Assembly (NCBI RefSeq): GCF_019583405.1
Contig: NZ_SZUU01000002.1
Coordinates: forward strand, 124,001-188,000
Source of the DNA: Bacteroides fragilis
GTDB taxonomy: Bacteria > Bacteroidota > Bacteroidia > Bacteroidales > Bacteroidaceae
Reading direction: 5' to 3'
DNA: 64,000 bases
Made by a program: the position numbers and the translations under genes. Positions 17,009 to 26,037 of this stretch are shown piece after piece. The notes beneath the pieces were generated by a model. The model was given only the letters and a program-made list of their open reading frames with translations, was not told where the DNA came from and made no database searches. Each line of letters starts with the position of its first letter. Within the stretch, counting starts at the first letter, position 1.

Positions 17009-17419
17009 TCACGGATATGGAGTGTGATACGAATCCGAAATCTTTCTTACTACCGATTTATCCGCTTCCGCCCAGTCCAATGTTGCCATCTCCCCAGGAG
17101 AGAGCCACTGTGCAGCAATATGTTCTTTCAGTACATATTGCTCTCTGATAGGATGACATAGAAAAGCGTGCATCGTAATTTCGAAATCAGGATAGATGTG
17201 ATGGACTGTCAAAAGCTTCTCTCCCACTTCAATAGTATAATCCATTTCTTCCATAATTTCTCTTTGAAGTGCTTCCTGCAAAGATTCACCTTTCTCCACT
17301 TTTCCACCCGGAAATTCATACCTGAAAGAAGTATATGAAAATTTAGTCCGTCCCCGTTGTACACAAAGATATTTTCCTCCAGATCTGATAACGGCTGCTA
17401 CGACTTCTATACTTTTCAT
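17009..17419 (-). CDS. NUDIX hydrolase, MutT-like
   Basis: 136 residues from ATG 17419; the 13-residue extension to 17458 does not fit the family, whose proteins start like MKSIEVVAAVI. The NUDIX box GGKVEKGESLQEALQREIMEEMDY has all key residues (GX5EX7REXXEE). Close in pattern to (d)NTP pyrophosphohydrolases of the MutT/NudG type that clean oxidised nucleotides or act on CTP derivatives. Single minus-strand gene. Confidence 0.9.
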   Translation of the reverse strand: MKSIEVVAAVIRSGGKYLCVQRGRTKFSYTSFRYEFPGGKVEKGESLQEALQREIMEEMDYTIEVGEKLLTVHHIYPDFEITMHAFLCHPIREQYVLKEHIAAQWLSPGEMATLDWAEADKSVVRKISDSYHTPYP

Positions 17420-17525
17420 AATGACTGCGGTATTGGGTTTCGAAGATAATGGATGCAAAAGTAATAAAAGAATGTGGGAAAGGAGGAAATTAAAAGTAAT
17501 AAAGACTAATCTTAAATATTTTCCC

Positions 17526-17533
17526 TACCTTTG
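17526..17533 (+). promoter_or_regulatory. -7 box of the SLOG-PUR-HTH gene
   Basis: TACCTTTG, 80 nt before the ATG at 17613 and 125 nt before an internal ATG at 17658. Confidence 0.45.
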
Positions 17534-17612
17534 TTAATCACCGGAATGTAAGTCCCATAACGATAAGACAATTAACAATTAATACATTGAAAAACAATTA
17601 TCAGCATATAAA

Positions 17613-18545
17613 ATGAACACCACTCCCCAACTCTACCAATCAGGTAACAGTGCACTCATGTCGAAGAAGAAAATTGCTTTCTTATGTTCCCGGCAAGTAC
17701 CTGAAAATAAAACAGCATCTATTTATCGCTGGGCAAATCAATTATTACCGGAAAGAGATTGCATCCTTTGCGGAAATCATTCAAAAATGGAACAAGAGGT
17801 CTTTAATATACTATTGGAGAAGAAAATACCAGTCATTCTGGTACTGGCTGAAAGCATGAAAGAAGAATGGAGTAATCATATTAAGTTGGCACTCAAAGAG
17901 AAGAGGCTATTGATAGTAACTGCCTGTAATAGCCAGGTACACAGAATTAATCATCAATCAGCCTATGACCGGAATGAAATAATACTTTCATTTGCGGACC
18001 ATGTTATAATCGGTTATTGTAAACCAGGAGGAAATATCGACAGACAAATTAGCGGAAAAACAAACATTACATTTTTACACAATTCGAATTACCTGCCGAC
18101 AGAACCTACCCTTATGGAGAGAGCGGCAGACAGTGATGTTATAACCTATAGGACATCCACAAAAGGAGGAGAACTCTTTTTAGATATTAAACAGGACTTA
18201 AGCGGACAAGAATATCTAAAAATTACCCAAAGTAAACATCAAGGAAATAAGGGTTTCCACAGAGAAACGATTTTCATCAACAAGGATGAAATACTCCAGT
18301 TCAAACAAGAATTAGACCGAGCTATTGAATATTGGGGATTGAACCCTATAAAGCAAAAACAGACTCTTAGTTTCAAAAGAGAAGAGTATGGCAACGCCTA
18401 TTTGCCATGGGAAAAGAGTGCAGATGATTATCTTCTCCGGTTGTATGCGGAAGGCAAAACCATTAACGAACTGACAGAGATATTCGAACGGAATGACGGA
18501 GCGATACGTTCCAGATTACAAAAACTGGGAATTAAATTAAGATAA
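17613..18545 (+). CDS. Three-domain protein: DprA-like SLOG fold, PUR domain, C-terminal HTH
   Basis: 310 residues. Residues about 17-150 resemble a DprA/Smf-type Rossmann (SLOG) domain: CILCGNHSKMEQEV, KIPVILVLAE, and YDRNEIILSFADHVIIGYCKPGGN, which matches the RNRIIA-LSD-VVV-GG pattern of that fold. Residues about 184-238 match the PUR/DUF3276 single-strand nucleic-acid-binding domain (GGELFLDIKQDLSGQEYLKITQ, HRETIFINKDEILQFKQEL). Residues about 264-308 are a short HTH (WEKSADDYLLRLYAEGKTINELTEIFERNDGAIRSRLQKLG). The start may be 17613 or Met16 at 17658. Inferred: a nucleotide-sensing or ssDNA-binding regulator; function unknown. Confidence 0.7.
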   Translation: MNTTPQLYQSGNSALMSKKKIAFLCSRQVPENKTASIYRWANQLLPERDCILCGNHSKMEQEVFNILLEKKIPVILVLAESMKEEWSNHIKLALKEKRLLIVTACNSQVHRINHQSAYDRNEIILSFADHVIIGYCKPGGNIDRQISGKTNITFLHNSNYLPTEPTLMERAADSDVITYRTSTKGGELFLDIKQDLSGQEYLKITQSKHQGNKGFHRETIFINKDEILQFKQELDRAIEYWGLNPIKQKQTLSFKREEYGNAYLPWEKSADDYLLRLYAEGKTINELTEIFERNDGAIRSRLQKLGIKLR

Positions 18546-18741
18546 TGATATTATCTGGTTTTAAAACGACATCTCTTATTAAATACGGGTAGAGAGAAAA
18601 GGGTTTTACAAATGTGACACTGTAAAAAAATGATAGAAAAAGTAGTCAGCAATTCCAAAGGCATAGAAGAGAATCGAGTGGAAAAACACAGTAAAGGACA
18701 TTGCAAATGTATTTAGAATCACTCTTAAAAGACATTCGTCC

Positions 18742-19053
18742 CTATATGAATTCTGACAAGAAATAATATACCGCCATCCCCACCTGCAATACCCCAATTA
18801 CCGGTATACCATATTTAAATTTAAGATGCCGTGTCTTATGCCGAAACGTATACATCCCTGCCCATGCACCTAACGAACCTCCCGCTACGGCTATTCCCAG
18901 CAGGTGGACTTCGGGAGTACGCCATCGTTTTCGGGATGCGTTCCGTTTATCGATACCGTACATAACAAAAGAAACGGTATTCACGATTATCAGATATAAG
19001 AAAAGTAACTTCAACGGTTGGCTCTTTTTTAATTCGCCGGCAAAGATACGCAT
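18742..19053 (-). CDS. DUF1294 membrane protein
   Basis: 103 residues as drawn. DUF1294 signature: [60 protein letters not shown], with two to three membrane helices. Function unknown. The start is uncertain: a perfect -7 box on the minus strand (19048-19041) lies right after the ATG at 19053, so a TTG at 19014 (before KLLFLYLII) may be the true start if that box is the promoter. Confidence 0.8.
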   Translation of the reverse strand: MRIFAGELKKSQPLKLLFLYLIIVNTVSFVMYGIDKRNASRKRWRTPEVHLLGIAVAGGSLGAWAGMYTFRHKTRHLKFKYGIPVIGVLQVGMAVYYFLSEFI

Positions 19054-19069
19054 TTTTAATCAAGCCCGA

Positions 19070-19100
19070 TTTGTCGGCCGAAAGATTCTCTGTATCTTTG
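19070..19100 (+). promoter_or_regulatory. rlmF promoter with -33 and -7 elements, apparently leaderless
   Basis: TTTG (19070-19073), a 19-bp spacer, then TATCTTTG (19093-19100): a full match to the Bacteroides consensus spacing. The rlmF ATG follows at 19106, only 5 nt after the box, so transcription should begin at or next to the start codon. The box also forms an inverted repeat with CAAAGATA (19041-19048) of the divergent gene. Confidence 0.75.
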
Positions 19101-19105
19101 CCCGC

Positions 19106-20014
19106 ATGGCAGAGAAAAACGAATTACATAAAAGGAACAAGCATAACGGACAGTACGATTTTTCAAGACTGATGGAAGAGTATCCCCCGTTGAAGAAGTT
19201 CGTCGCACCGAACGCATACGGGACGACAAGTATCGATTTCTTTAATCCGCAGGCGGTGAAGGCACTCAACAAAGCCTTGTTGATAAGCTGTTACGGCATA
19301 CGATACTGGGATATTCCTAAGAATTACCTGTGTCCGCCCATTCCGGGAAGAGCGGACTATATCCATTACATAGCGGATTTGATTCAACCCGAAAGCCCGA
19401 TACAGGCAGAAGCGGCTACAAAAGCCACTCACCCATGCAGGTGTCTTGATATCGGTGTAGGTGCCAACTGTATCTACCCCATTATCGGACAAACAGAATA
19501 TGGATGGACTTTCGTCGGTTCCGATATTGATCCTATCTCCATTGATAATGCACGAAAGATTGTAACTTGCAATCCGGCACTGGCCCATAAAATAGAACTC
19601 CGGCTGCAACGGGACAGCCGAAAGATATTTGAAGGGATCATTGCTCCGGATGAATACTTCGATGTAACCATCTGTAATCCTCCTTTCCACAGTTCCAGAG
19701 AAGAAGCTGAAGACGGGACGCTGCGTAAACTCAGTAGCCTAAAGGGGAGAAAAATAACCAAAGCCCAGCTCAACTTCGGAGGCAATGCCAACGAACTTTG
19801 GTGCGAAGGTGGAGAACTTCGCTTTCTGCTGACCATGATCGAAGAGAGCCGGAACTACCGAAAGAATTGCGGATGGTTCACCAGTCTGGTATCGAAAGAA
19901 AAGAACCTGGGTAAACTGACCGCCAAACTCAAATCAGTCGGTATATCTGAACATAAGATTATCGAGATGCGTCAAGGTACTAAAACCAGCCGGATTTTGG
20001 CATGGAGATTCTGA
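19106..20014 (+). CDS. rlmF: 23S rRNA (adenine(1618)-N(6))-methyltransferase
   Basis: 302 residues, full length for RlmF. N-terminus [27 protein letters not shown] and [18 protein letters not shown] are family-typical; SAM site [16 protein letters not shown]; catalytic ICNPPFHSS (NPPF motif for N6-adenine methylation); [15 protein letters not shown] and C-terminal SRILAWRF. Methylates A1618 of 23S rRNA. Homology begins at residue 7, so a start further downstream is not possible and the 5-nt distance to the promoter box implies a leaderless mRNA. Confidence 0.95.
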   Translation: MAEKNELHKRNKHNGQYDFSRLMEEYPPLKKFVAPNAYGTTSIDFFNPQAVKALNKALLISCYGIRYWDIPKNYLCPPIPGRADYIHYIADLIQPESPIQAEAATKATHPCRCLDIGVGANCIYPIIGQTEYGWTFVGSDIDPISIDNARKIVTCNPALAHKIELRLQRDSRKIFEGIIAPDEYFDVTICNPPFHSSREEAEDGTLRKLSSLKGRKITKAQLNFGGNANELWCEGGELRFLLTMIEESRNYRKNCGWFTSLVSKEKNLGKLTAKLKSVGISEHKIIEMRQGTKTSRILAWRF

Positions 20015-20293
20015 GAAAGATATAGTTACTAAATTAGCAAGTATCTACTCAAATCTTTCAAGGAGGCGGCCTTAATAAAAGATCATCCGCAATGCAGAGA
20101 TATCATTGAGGTTAAACAGTTTATCACTCCAAACAAACAAATTCCGGAAAACGTGTTTTAACACTGTATTAAAACTTGCTTTCTACAAACAAAAGACTTG
20201 TCCTTTAACTGTGAAAAAGAAGTCCTTTGTTTGCAAACAATCAGAATCATTCATTCCGAGTTAACACTGTTAATAGGAAAACTATACATTATT
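20015..20293. other. Gene-poor stretch with a possible coding relic
   Basis: In one plus-strand frame about 20037-20161 reads ISKYLLKSFKEAALIKDHPQCRDIIEVK, then QFITPNKQIPENVF and a stop, without a start codon. It looks like a short degraded coding piece, but I do not recognise the parent. Confidence 0.3.
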
Positions 20294-20446
20294 ATGAACA
20301 TATTAATCCTCAGCAATGCTGACAGTTGCCGCAGCTGGATCGCACAGGCTCTTCTTTCCTCGCTTGGAAAAGGTATGAAAATATATTCTAAAGGAGCAGT
20401 TGCTCCCGCGATGTACTTGCGGAGCCAACGACCTTTGCAGATGTGA
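20294..20446 (+). pseudogene. N-terminal fragment of a low-molecular-weight phosphatase/ArsC-like gene
   Basis: 50 residues from ATG 20294: MNILILSNADSCRSWIAQALLSSLGKG and IYSKGA. This matches the opening of LMW-PTP/arsenate reductase-type proteins (ILxxxNSCRSxMAxxxL), but the frame stops soon after and the remaining two thirds of the family are missing. The loop has AD in place of the usual xN. A broken remnant. Confidence 0.5.
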
Positions 20447-20456
20447 GTGAGGGAAA

Positions 20457-23400
20457 TTACTCCCTCACCTCTTGCTTTATCAGCCGTGTCACGCTTGTAA
20501 TATTTCGCTTGTCTTTATTCAGGATATAAGTATATTTGTAATCGCTTGCCCGGTAAGAAGTAGGCGAACTATTCACCAGGATAATATTCCGGTTATTGGC
20601 AAAGTCCAAAATACCTTTAATATTATTGGGATGCAGTTTTCCGATCTCGTCCATCATGCAGTGCAGCTTGAAGTCATTGAACTGATGCGATGCCTTTTCC
20701 TTGAACACATTCAGCAACATGATGTTAATCATGGCCTTCACCAGAATATCCGTTCCGTCGGAACCTACATTTGCCAGTTTCTCCACCCATCCACTGTCAT
20801 TATCGTTCTCCACAATGCGAAACTGAAGTTCGAAAGTATCAGAAAGCGTCAGTTCCTTTTCCTTGTTCAGTGCCAGTTCTTTCACCAGCGACTGCAATAA
20901 ACTTACCGCCTGCCGATTCTGTTCCACAAGCTCCTCCTGACCGAACAGGCTAAACATGCCCAGAGCACCCGGTTGATTCCGGTCGCAAAACTCTTTGATG
21001 GTAACAAAATGTTGCATGATACGATTGCCACTGGGTACAATCTGTAAGGCAATGCTTTTGATGACCCCGGCGAAATTGCGTTCCACAAAGTCACTATTGA
21101 TGTCGTTGATAGTTTTGCGAATCAACCCTTCTTTTGAAAGCATATCCGCCGTCTCTTTCCCGATCCGGTGAATCAAGTCGGTATATGCTTCATTCGAACG
21201 ACGTTCAAAGTCAATGATCTTATCATTATCAATGAACTCTTTGAGATCGGCAGCAAAGGTCATAAACTCGTCGCGCTTTGTAAGACGTGTACGGAAGTTG
21301 AACGTATTCTGTTCGGAGAAGTTACCCGTAAAGCGACCGACCGCTTCCCGGAAGTCCTTTTCTTGTTCAATCTGCCGATAATGATTCTGTGTCAGCTCCT
21401 CTATCACTTTCTTGCAGCGCTTCACACTCTCTGCTTCCACTCCCGTTTGCAGTACAGGCGGACAAATATTGAGTGTTTTGAAGTTCTCAGTCTCCCGGAT
21501 ATCCTCTTCTAAATGCTTCAAGCGGGTATTTGTCTCAACTAATTGCTTGTTCAGTCCCGTTACTTTCTGATTCAGTTCTTCTTCCTTCAAGCGGAACTTC
21601 TCTTTCTCACCGTCCAGTTCTTTCTCGGCCAACTGCTTTCCATTTCTGAATTCGTCCATACGGTCGAAGAATTCCCGCTTATCCTTTTCGTAATCGTAAA
21701 CCAGACGGCGGTGCTGCTCGATAAACGCTAACTCCTGTTCCGTGCGGGCCACTTCATTACGCAGGGCAGTGATACGTTCCGTATCCACCCCTTTTCCGGA
21801 AAGTTCATGCAACAGGTCCTTATCCATTGTCTCCAGCAGTTCATCGGTTTTCTTCTTTTCAGAAGCAATGGACTGATGGATCTCCTCCTGCTTGTTACGG
21901 ATCAGAGTGTCTTCTTCCTGCATTCTCTGGTTACGTTCCTTCTCTTTCTGGCGGATTCGGGTTTCAAGTAAGTGATTGAACTGTTCCAGTTCCGCCGCTG
22001 ACTCCTGCAAACTGTGTGTAGCCTCAGCCAACTGTTTTTCCAACTGTTCCAGCAATATACGTTTCTCCTCACCTGCCTTCTGCTCCAGCATGATTTCATC
22101 TGCTTTCAGAACCTGAATACGCTTATCATTCTGTTCCATACAGTAAGCGGACTGAGCCATCTCTTCCTTATAAGTATTAAGGACAGTCTGGTGTTTCTTC
22201 CGGATGGCAGCCAGCTCTTTCTCTTTTTCCTCTATCGACTTCTCAAGATTCTGCTGCCATTCATGTATCTCCTTACGAATTGCTTCCTGCTCTGCGGCAT
22301 ACTCCTGCACACTTTTCACTTCTTTCCGGATAGCCGAAAGATCGAGTTTGATGCCATAGAAAGAGTCTTGTCCGGTATCCGGAACAGATTGGGGATTGAG
22401 TTCCTTACTGAATAAAACAAGTTTTTCGTCTATCACCTTGCCAATGGTATTCTCCCATCCCGGACAATTTCTGCTCAACCATTCATAGAGTGATCCCTGA
22501 CAGTTATCAAGTAACCGGTCTATCTCCGCCACTTTTTCTCTACCAACCGCAATCTGCTGCTCTATTTCCTTCTGACGGACGCCCGACTGTTGCTCACAGG
22601 CAGCCTGATCCAGTTCCCATTGCCGACGTACCAGCCCCATTTGTTGTTCTGCCTCTTTCAGCTTCAACCGGCATTCGTGATTCTCCTTTTCCAATGCAAC
22701 GCGTTCCGTCCGGCAGGCCTGTAACTCTTCTTCATGGAAAGTCCGGTGCAGGCACTTCTCCCGTTCCATCTTCAACTGATAGATGCCCTCTTTTTTCTTT
22801 TCTGTCTGTTCTCGCAGGAGGGTCAACTTCCCTACTTCCTGCTCACGCACCTCTTTCAATATTTTATCGTACTCCTTTCGTACAGCCTCCTTACGTTCGA
22901 TAGCACGTAAATGGAGCGTATTCAGCTCAGCATTTTTACCGTTACGGAAACGTTCAAAGGCACTGGAAGCCTGTTCCTTCAGTAGCTTATACTGGCTGTT
23001 GATGTCGTCAAAGCGAGCAGTCAACATGGTCAGCTGCTCCTCCAACATCTGTTTGTGGAGTATGGCCTCGGGCTCCGCATTCACCCGGTCGCACACATTA
23101 TAAATATCCTGCGACTCATACCGTTCCTTTCGTTCACGCGCAGTTTTCAAGTTCTCGTTCTGTACCCTGACAAGCCCCAGCAAACGGTCGCGCTCACTCT
23201 GAAATTTCCCGGAAAGTTCCTCAAGCTGGTGTTTCTCTTTTGCCAACTCTTTCAACAGTTCCTCTTTCTTCTGTTGCAGTGAAGGGAGCAGCTCCTGTGC
23301 CATCCGGAAAGTATAATTCAGTTCCCCGGCCAGCGTACGCGCCTGTTGCTCCAGATAATGCATTTCCCTATAAAGTTCAATTACCCAGTCAGCCTGCCGG

Positions 23401-24122
23401 CGAACAGTAACCTCGCCGTTCTTGTTCTTCCTGAACCACTTGCTGATATCGGTCACCTCTTCATCGAACCGTCGCAGATGATGGGCATATTGCCCCAGAT
23501 CGATACGCACATCTTCTTCGTTCAGTGACATGATGATGGTTTGCTTGATGAACTCAGCATCGAGCTTTGAATTCAGGAAAACATTCTGAATGGTACGCGG
23601 TATATTCTGGTACTGACGGCTCTCGGTAATGGCAAACTTTCGTAACTCCGGAGGAAGCCCCCGGTTGTTGCCGAAAATGATGTCACGATACTCCTCATAC
23701 GTCTCTACGCGACGGCTCTTATAGACAAAGCTGCCAAGGGCATCGCGTATCTGATCCCACTCTTCATAAGCCTTTCCTTCGGGAGAAATAAAATATTCTT
23801 TTTTGTAACCCGTTCCCAGAAAACGGAAACAAACTCTCCCTTGGGATCGAAAAGCCAACACACAATACGATGCATCATCTACGGTCACTTCATAAATAAT
23901 ATATGAATTGAGGTACGGAAAGTAATATTCGTCAAAGCTCTTTTTCTCTTTTGATATGCCCAGCTTCGTCTTATCGGCATTGTAAAAGAAAAGCAGCGCA
24001 CGTAACGCCGTACTCTTCCCCACCCCCTGTGTACCGATAAAGTGAACATTGCCGTCTATCTGTATTTCGGCATATTGTATACGGGCACTATTGATGAAAA
24101 CAATTTTATTCAGGTATCTCAT
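20457..24122 (-). CDS. SMC-like ATPase of an MksBEF/Wadjet-C type condensin
   Basis: 1221 residues. Walker A GTQGVGKST (about residues 32-40) in an SMC-style N-terminal head (INSARIQYAEIQIDGNVHFIG), then about 750 residues of coiled coil with a central break, then the C-terminal head with signature-like NVGSDGTDILVKAMINI and Walker B LHCMMDEIGKL followed by IILVNSSP. This is the ATPase of MksB/JetC-type complexes. It overlaps the previous gene by 17 nt (24106-24122) and follows a kleisin-like gene, so the three form an operon. Inferred: DNA loop extrusion in chromosome organisation. A JetD/MksG nuclease gene is not adjacent. Confidence 0.85.
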   Translation of the reverse strand: MRYLNKIVFINSARIQYAEIQIDGNVHFIGTQGVGKSTALRALLFFYNADKTKLGISKEKKSFDEYYFPYLNSYIIYEVTVDDASYCVLAFRSQGRVCFRFLGTGYKKEYFISPEGKAYEEWDQIRDALGSFVYKSRRVETYEEYRDIIFGNNRGLPPELRKFAITESRQYQNIPRTIQNVFLNSKLDAEFIKQTIIMSLNEEDVRIDLGQYAHHLRRFDEEVTDISKWFRKNKNGEVTVRRQADWVIELYREMHYLEQQARTLAGELNYTFRMAQELLPSLQQKKEELLKELAKEKHQLEELSGKFQSERDRLLGLVRVQNENLKTARERKERYESQDIYNVCDRVNAEPEAILHKQMLEEQLTMLTARFDDINSQYKLLKEQASSAFERFRNGKNAELNTLHLRAIERKEAVRKEYDKILKEVREQEVGKLTLLREQTEKKKEGIYQLKMEREKCLHRTFHEEELQACRTERVALEKENHECRLKLKEAEQQMGLVRRQWELDQAACEQQSGVRQKEIEQQIAVGREKVAEIDRLLDNCQGSLYEWLSRNCPGWENTIGKVIDEKLVLFSKELNPQSVPDTGQDSFYGIKLDLSAIRKEVKSVQEYAAEQEAIRKEIHEWQQNLEKSIEEKEKELAAIRKKHQTVLNTYKEEMAQSAYCMEQNDKRIQVLKADEIMLEQKAGEEKRILLEQLEKQLAEATHSLQESAAELEQFNHLLETRIRQKEKERNQRMQEEDTLIRNKQEEIHQSIASEKKKTDELLETMDKDLLHELSGKGVDTERITALRNEVARTEQELAFIEQHRRLVYDYEKDKREFFDRMDEFRNGKQLAEKELDGEKEKFRLKEEELNQKVTGLNKQLVETNTRLKHLEEDIRETENFKTLNICPPVLQTGVEAESVKRCKKVIEELTQNHYRQIEQEKDFREAVGRFTGNFSEQNTFNFRTRLTKRDEFMTFAADLKEFIDNDKIIDFERRSNEAYTDLIHRIGKETADMLSKEGLIRKTINDINSDFVERNFAGVIKSIALQIVPSGNRIMQHFVTIKEFCDRNQPGALGMFSLFGQEELVEQNRQAVSLLQSLVKELALNKEKELTLSDTFELQFRIVENDNDSGWVEKLANVGSDGTDILVKAMINIMLLNVFKEKASHQFNDFKLHCMMDEIGKLHPNNIKGILDFANNRNIILVNSSPTSYRASDYKYTYILNKDKRNITSVTRLIKQEVRE

Positions 24123-24666
24123 TCTGTATTTCTTCTGATATGTTAATACAAGCGACCAACTCTTCCAGATAGCCGAAAGCCGCCACTACTTTATAGGTGG
24201 AAGTGATCTCGTTCTCCAGTTCAATGAAGCCGTCACGTTTCAGGTCATTCACTATTTTATCGATCATCTCTTCGTGCTTCTCCCGTCCGGCAAGTTTCTT
24301 CAATCCGGCGAGTTTCTCCTTCAGTTCCAGGTCGGTACCTACTTTTACGACCATATCGGCCGGCTGGAAACGGAATCCGGATGAAAAAGCCGCATCGTAG
24401 GTTTTAATGAAATCGAGCACATCAATCCAGCGGGCGGCAATCTCTAACTTACGCTCCAGATCGACTTTATTTTCCCGACGGGAGAAATAATAATATTCAT
24501 TCCCGCTCTCAAGGATAAAGTTGATGGCAGCAAAGAAATCGTACAACTCCGACTGATTATCTTCGATCACCGTATAGAGTTGGCGGATATTGGGATTGGT
24601 ACTATCGGAAGAGATGAATCCTCCTTTACTCAGTATTTCAAATATTTCAGCAGTTTGTTTAATCAT
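24106..24666 (-). CDS. MksE/JetB-like accessory subunit
   Basis: 186 residues from ATG 24666 (MIKQTAEIFEILSKGGFISSDS). The 15 residues of the longer frame to 24711 come from a repeat sequence and are unlikely to be real. Winged-helix type protein: DNQSELYDFFAAINFILESGNEYYYFSRRE, EEMIDKIVNDLKRDGFIELENEITSTYKVVAAFGYLEELV. Matches the MukE/MksE/DUF4194 class by size, motifs and position. The C-terminal codons overlap the ATPase gene. Confidence 0.8.
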   Translation of the reverse strand: MIKQTAEIFEILSKGGFISSDSTNPNIRQLYTVIEDNQSELYDFFAAINFILESGNEYYYFSRRENKVDLERKLEIAARWIDVLDFIKTYDAAFSSGFRFQPADMVVKVGTDLELKEKLAGLKKLAGREKHEEMIDKIVNDLKRDGFIELENEITSTYKVVAAFGYLEELVACINISEEIQNEIPE

Positions 24667-24684
24667 TACTATAATGGCTTTGAG

Positions 24685-24782
24685 TTCACCACAGATTACA
24701 CAGATTAACACAGATCTTTTAATTTAACTCTCAATAAAATAAATTATTAATCTGTGAGAATCCGTGTAATCTGTGGTGAGTT
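24685..24782. repeat. Intergenic inverted repeat of the CACCACAGATTACAC family
   Basis: Left arm TTCACCACAGATTACACAGATT... (24685-24715), right arm ending AATCCGTGTAATCTGTGGTGA (24746-24782); the arms pair over more than 20 bp with one mismatch in the outer part. It lies inside the condensin operon, between the kleisin-like gene and the MksE-like gene. Related copies occur at 31465-31615 and, more distantly, at 34217-34315. Confidence 0.8.
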
Positions 24783-24792
24783 GTATTCGTTT

Positions 24793-26007
24793 CTAAACTA
24801 TTTCGCCTGTCCTTTCCGAATAAATCAGTGCATATTCCACCCCACCCATTCTGCCATAATCACCGGTGATACGGAGTTCTTCGTAAAACTGGGATACAAT
24901 CTGGCAGTAGAACGTTATCCGCTCATCAAAAGAAACCTCTTGTGCGAAAGGATAGGCAGCCACAAACGAAAACAAATCTTCTTCAGCCTGCATAAACCGC
25001 TTCTTCACTTCTTCCAGATTGATATAAGCCTCTTCCGATATATGGGTCTCAAGAGAGTCTTCGGCAATACTGCCGGCCACATTCCGGGTCAGGATGGCAC
25101 GCTTGCCGATCATGGTTATCACTTTACGGATGCTCTCCAACACTTCATCATCATTACGAAGATATTCTACGGAGAGACGTAACGGATAGGCCGGTGCAGG
25201 TTCGAACCAGACACTGTCTTTCTGCATCAACACCTCGCAGATATTGGTTCGTTCTTCCAGTTCGAACTGATCTTTCAAGTATTTCAGCTGCCGGATCTTA
25301 ACCCGGATCTTGTTCTGATACTCTATTTTGTTCAGATAGCTGATAATCTGCTTTTGTATCTCGATCAGGTTGTGGAAACATTCATTGAGCTGTATCCGTA
25401 CGTTTGCCACCACAAGCCCGAGTTCCTCGTCCGGTATCCGCCGGAAGAAGCGGTCTTCTTCATTGGCAAGAAGCTCCTCGCTCACTTTTATCAATGCCTC
25501 GATATCCCGCCGTTTCTCGTCCAGGCGAACCAGTTTTTTCTTCTTGATCTGATAGTTCGGCTCATTCTTGAAAGTACTGTCAATGTTACGCTTCAGGTCG
25601 ATCACATTGCGCAAGGTGGTCAAGGCGATATTACGTAATATCCGCTTGATGGTACGCAGATAGGTCGTTTTCCGTTTCTCGTGGTTTTCTTGCTGATAAT
25701 AAGAGATAGTATCTTTGAGATAACTGATATGCTCGTTGACAAACGAAGTGTTGATCTCTTCATTCACTTCGAGCACCTGCTCGAAGAAATGCAGATAAAT
25801 ATCCTCCATCTCAAGAAACGAACCATTCTCACGAAGCACTCCGTGATCGATCAGGCTCTGTATACGTTGTAGTTTATATTCTGTCAGTTCCAGTGCATAT
25901 TCCCGCCGGAAGGATTGCTGTTTCCGCTTGCTGAACATCTGTTTCAGCAGGAGCTGTTCTCGGCTCATCATCTTCAGCAACTCGTCGATAGAATGAAATG
26001 TAGTCAT
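24793..26007 (-). CDS. MksF/JetA-like kleisin subunit
   Basis: 404 residues, mainly helical: N-terminal winged-helix-like SREQLLLKQMFSKRKQQSFRREYALELTEYKLQRIQSLIDHGVL, long coiled segments (KRNIDSTFKNEPNYQIKKKKLVRLDEKRRDIEALIK), and a C-terminal domain ending EVSFDERITFYCQIVSQFYEELRITG. First gene of the operon kleisin - MksE - SMC ATPase. Assigned by order, size and helical make-up rather than by a strong single motif. The only spacer of note in the operon is the hairpin repeat directly downstream. Confidence 0.7.
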   Translation of the reverse strand: MTTFHSIDELLKMMSREQLLLKQMFSKRKQQSFRREYALELTEYKLQRIQSLIDHGVLRENGSFLEMEDIYLHFFEQVLEVNEEINTSFVNEHISYLKDTISYYQQENHEKRKTTYLRTIKRILRNIALTTLRNVIDLKRNIDSTFKNEPNYQIKKKKLVRLDEKRRDIEALIKVSEELLANEEDRFFRRIPDEELGLVVANVRIQLNECFHNLIEIQKQIISYLNKIEYQNKIRVKIRQLKYLKDQFELEERTNICEVLMQKDSVWFEPAPAYPLRLSVEYLRNDDEVLESIRKVITMIGKRAILTRNVAGSIAEDSLETHISEEAYINLEEVKKRFMQAEEDLFSFVAAYPFAQEVSFDERITFYCQIVSQFYEELRITGDYGRMGGVEYALIYSERTGEIV

Positions 26008-26037
26008 GTATAACGGCTATAAGCTTTTCAGGATTCC

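Noticed and set aside
20447..20468. GTGAGGGA/TCCCTCAC hairpin as terminator of the SMC gene
   Set aside because: 8-bp stem overlapping the stop codon, but no T-run on either strand; too weak to call.
22490..23103. Plus-strand frames over 100 codons inside the SMC-like gene
   Set aside because: Antisense shadows in a coiled-coil coding region with biased codons.
24667..24711. Longer N-terminus of the MksE-like protein
   Set aside because: Those codons are part of the intergenic inverted repeat and lack family similarity.
20457..26007. Complete Wadjet defence system
   Set aside because: The JetD-type nuclease gene is missing on both sides; the three genes fit an MksBEF-like condensin better.
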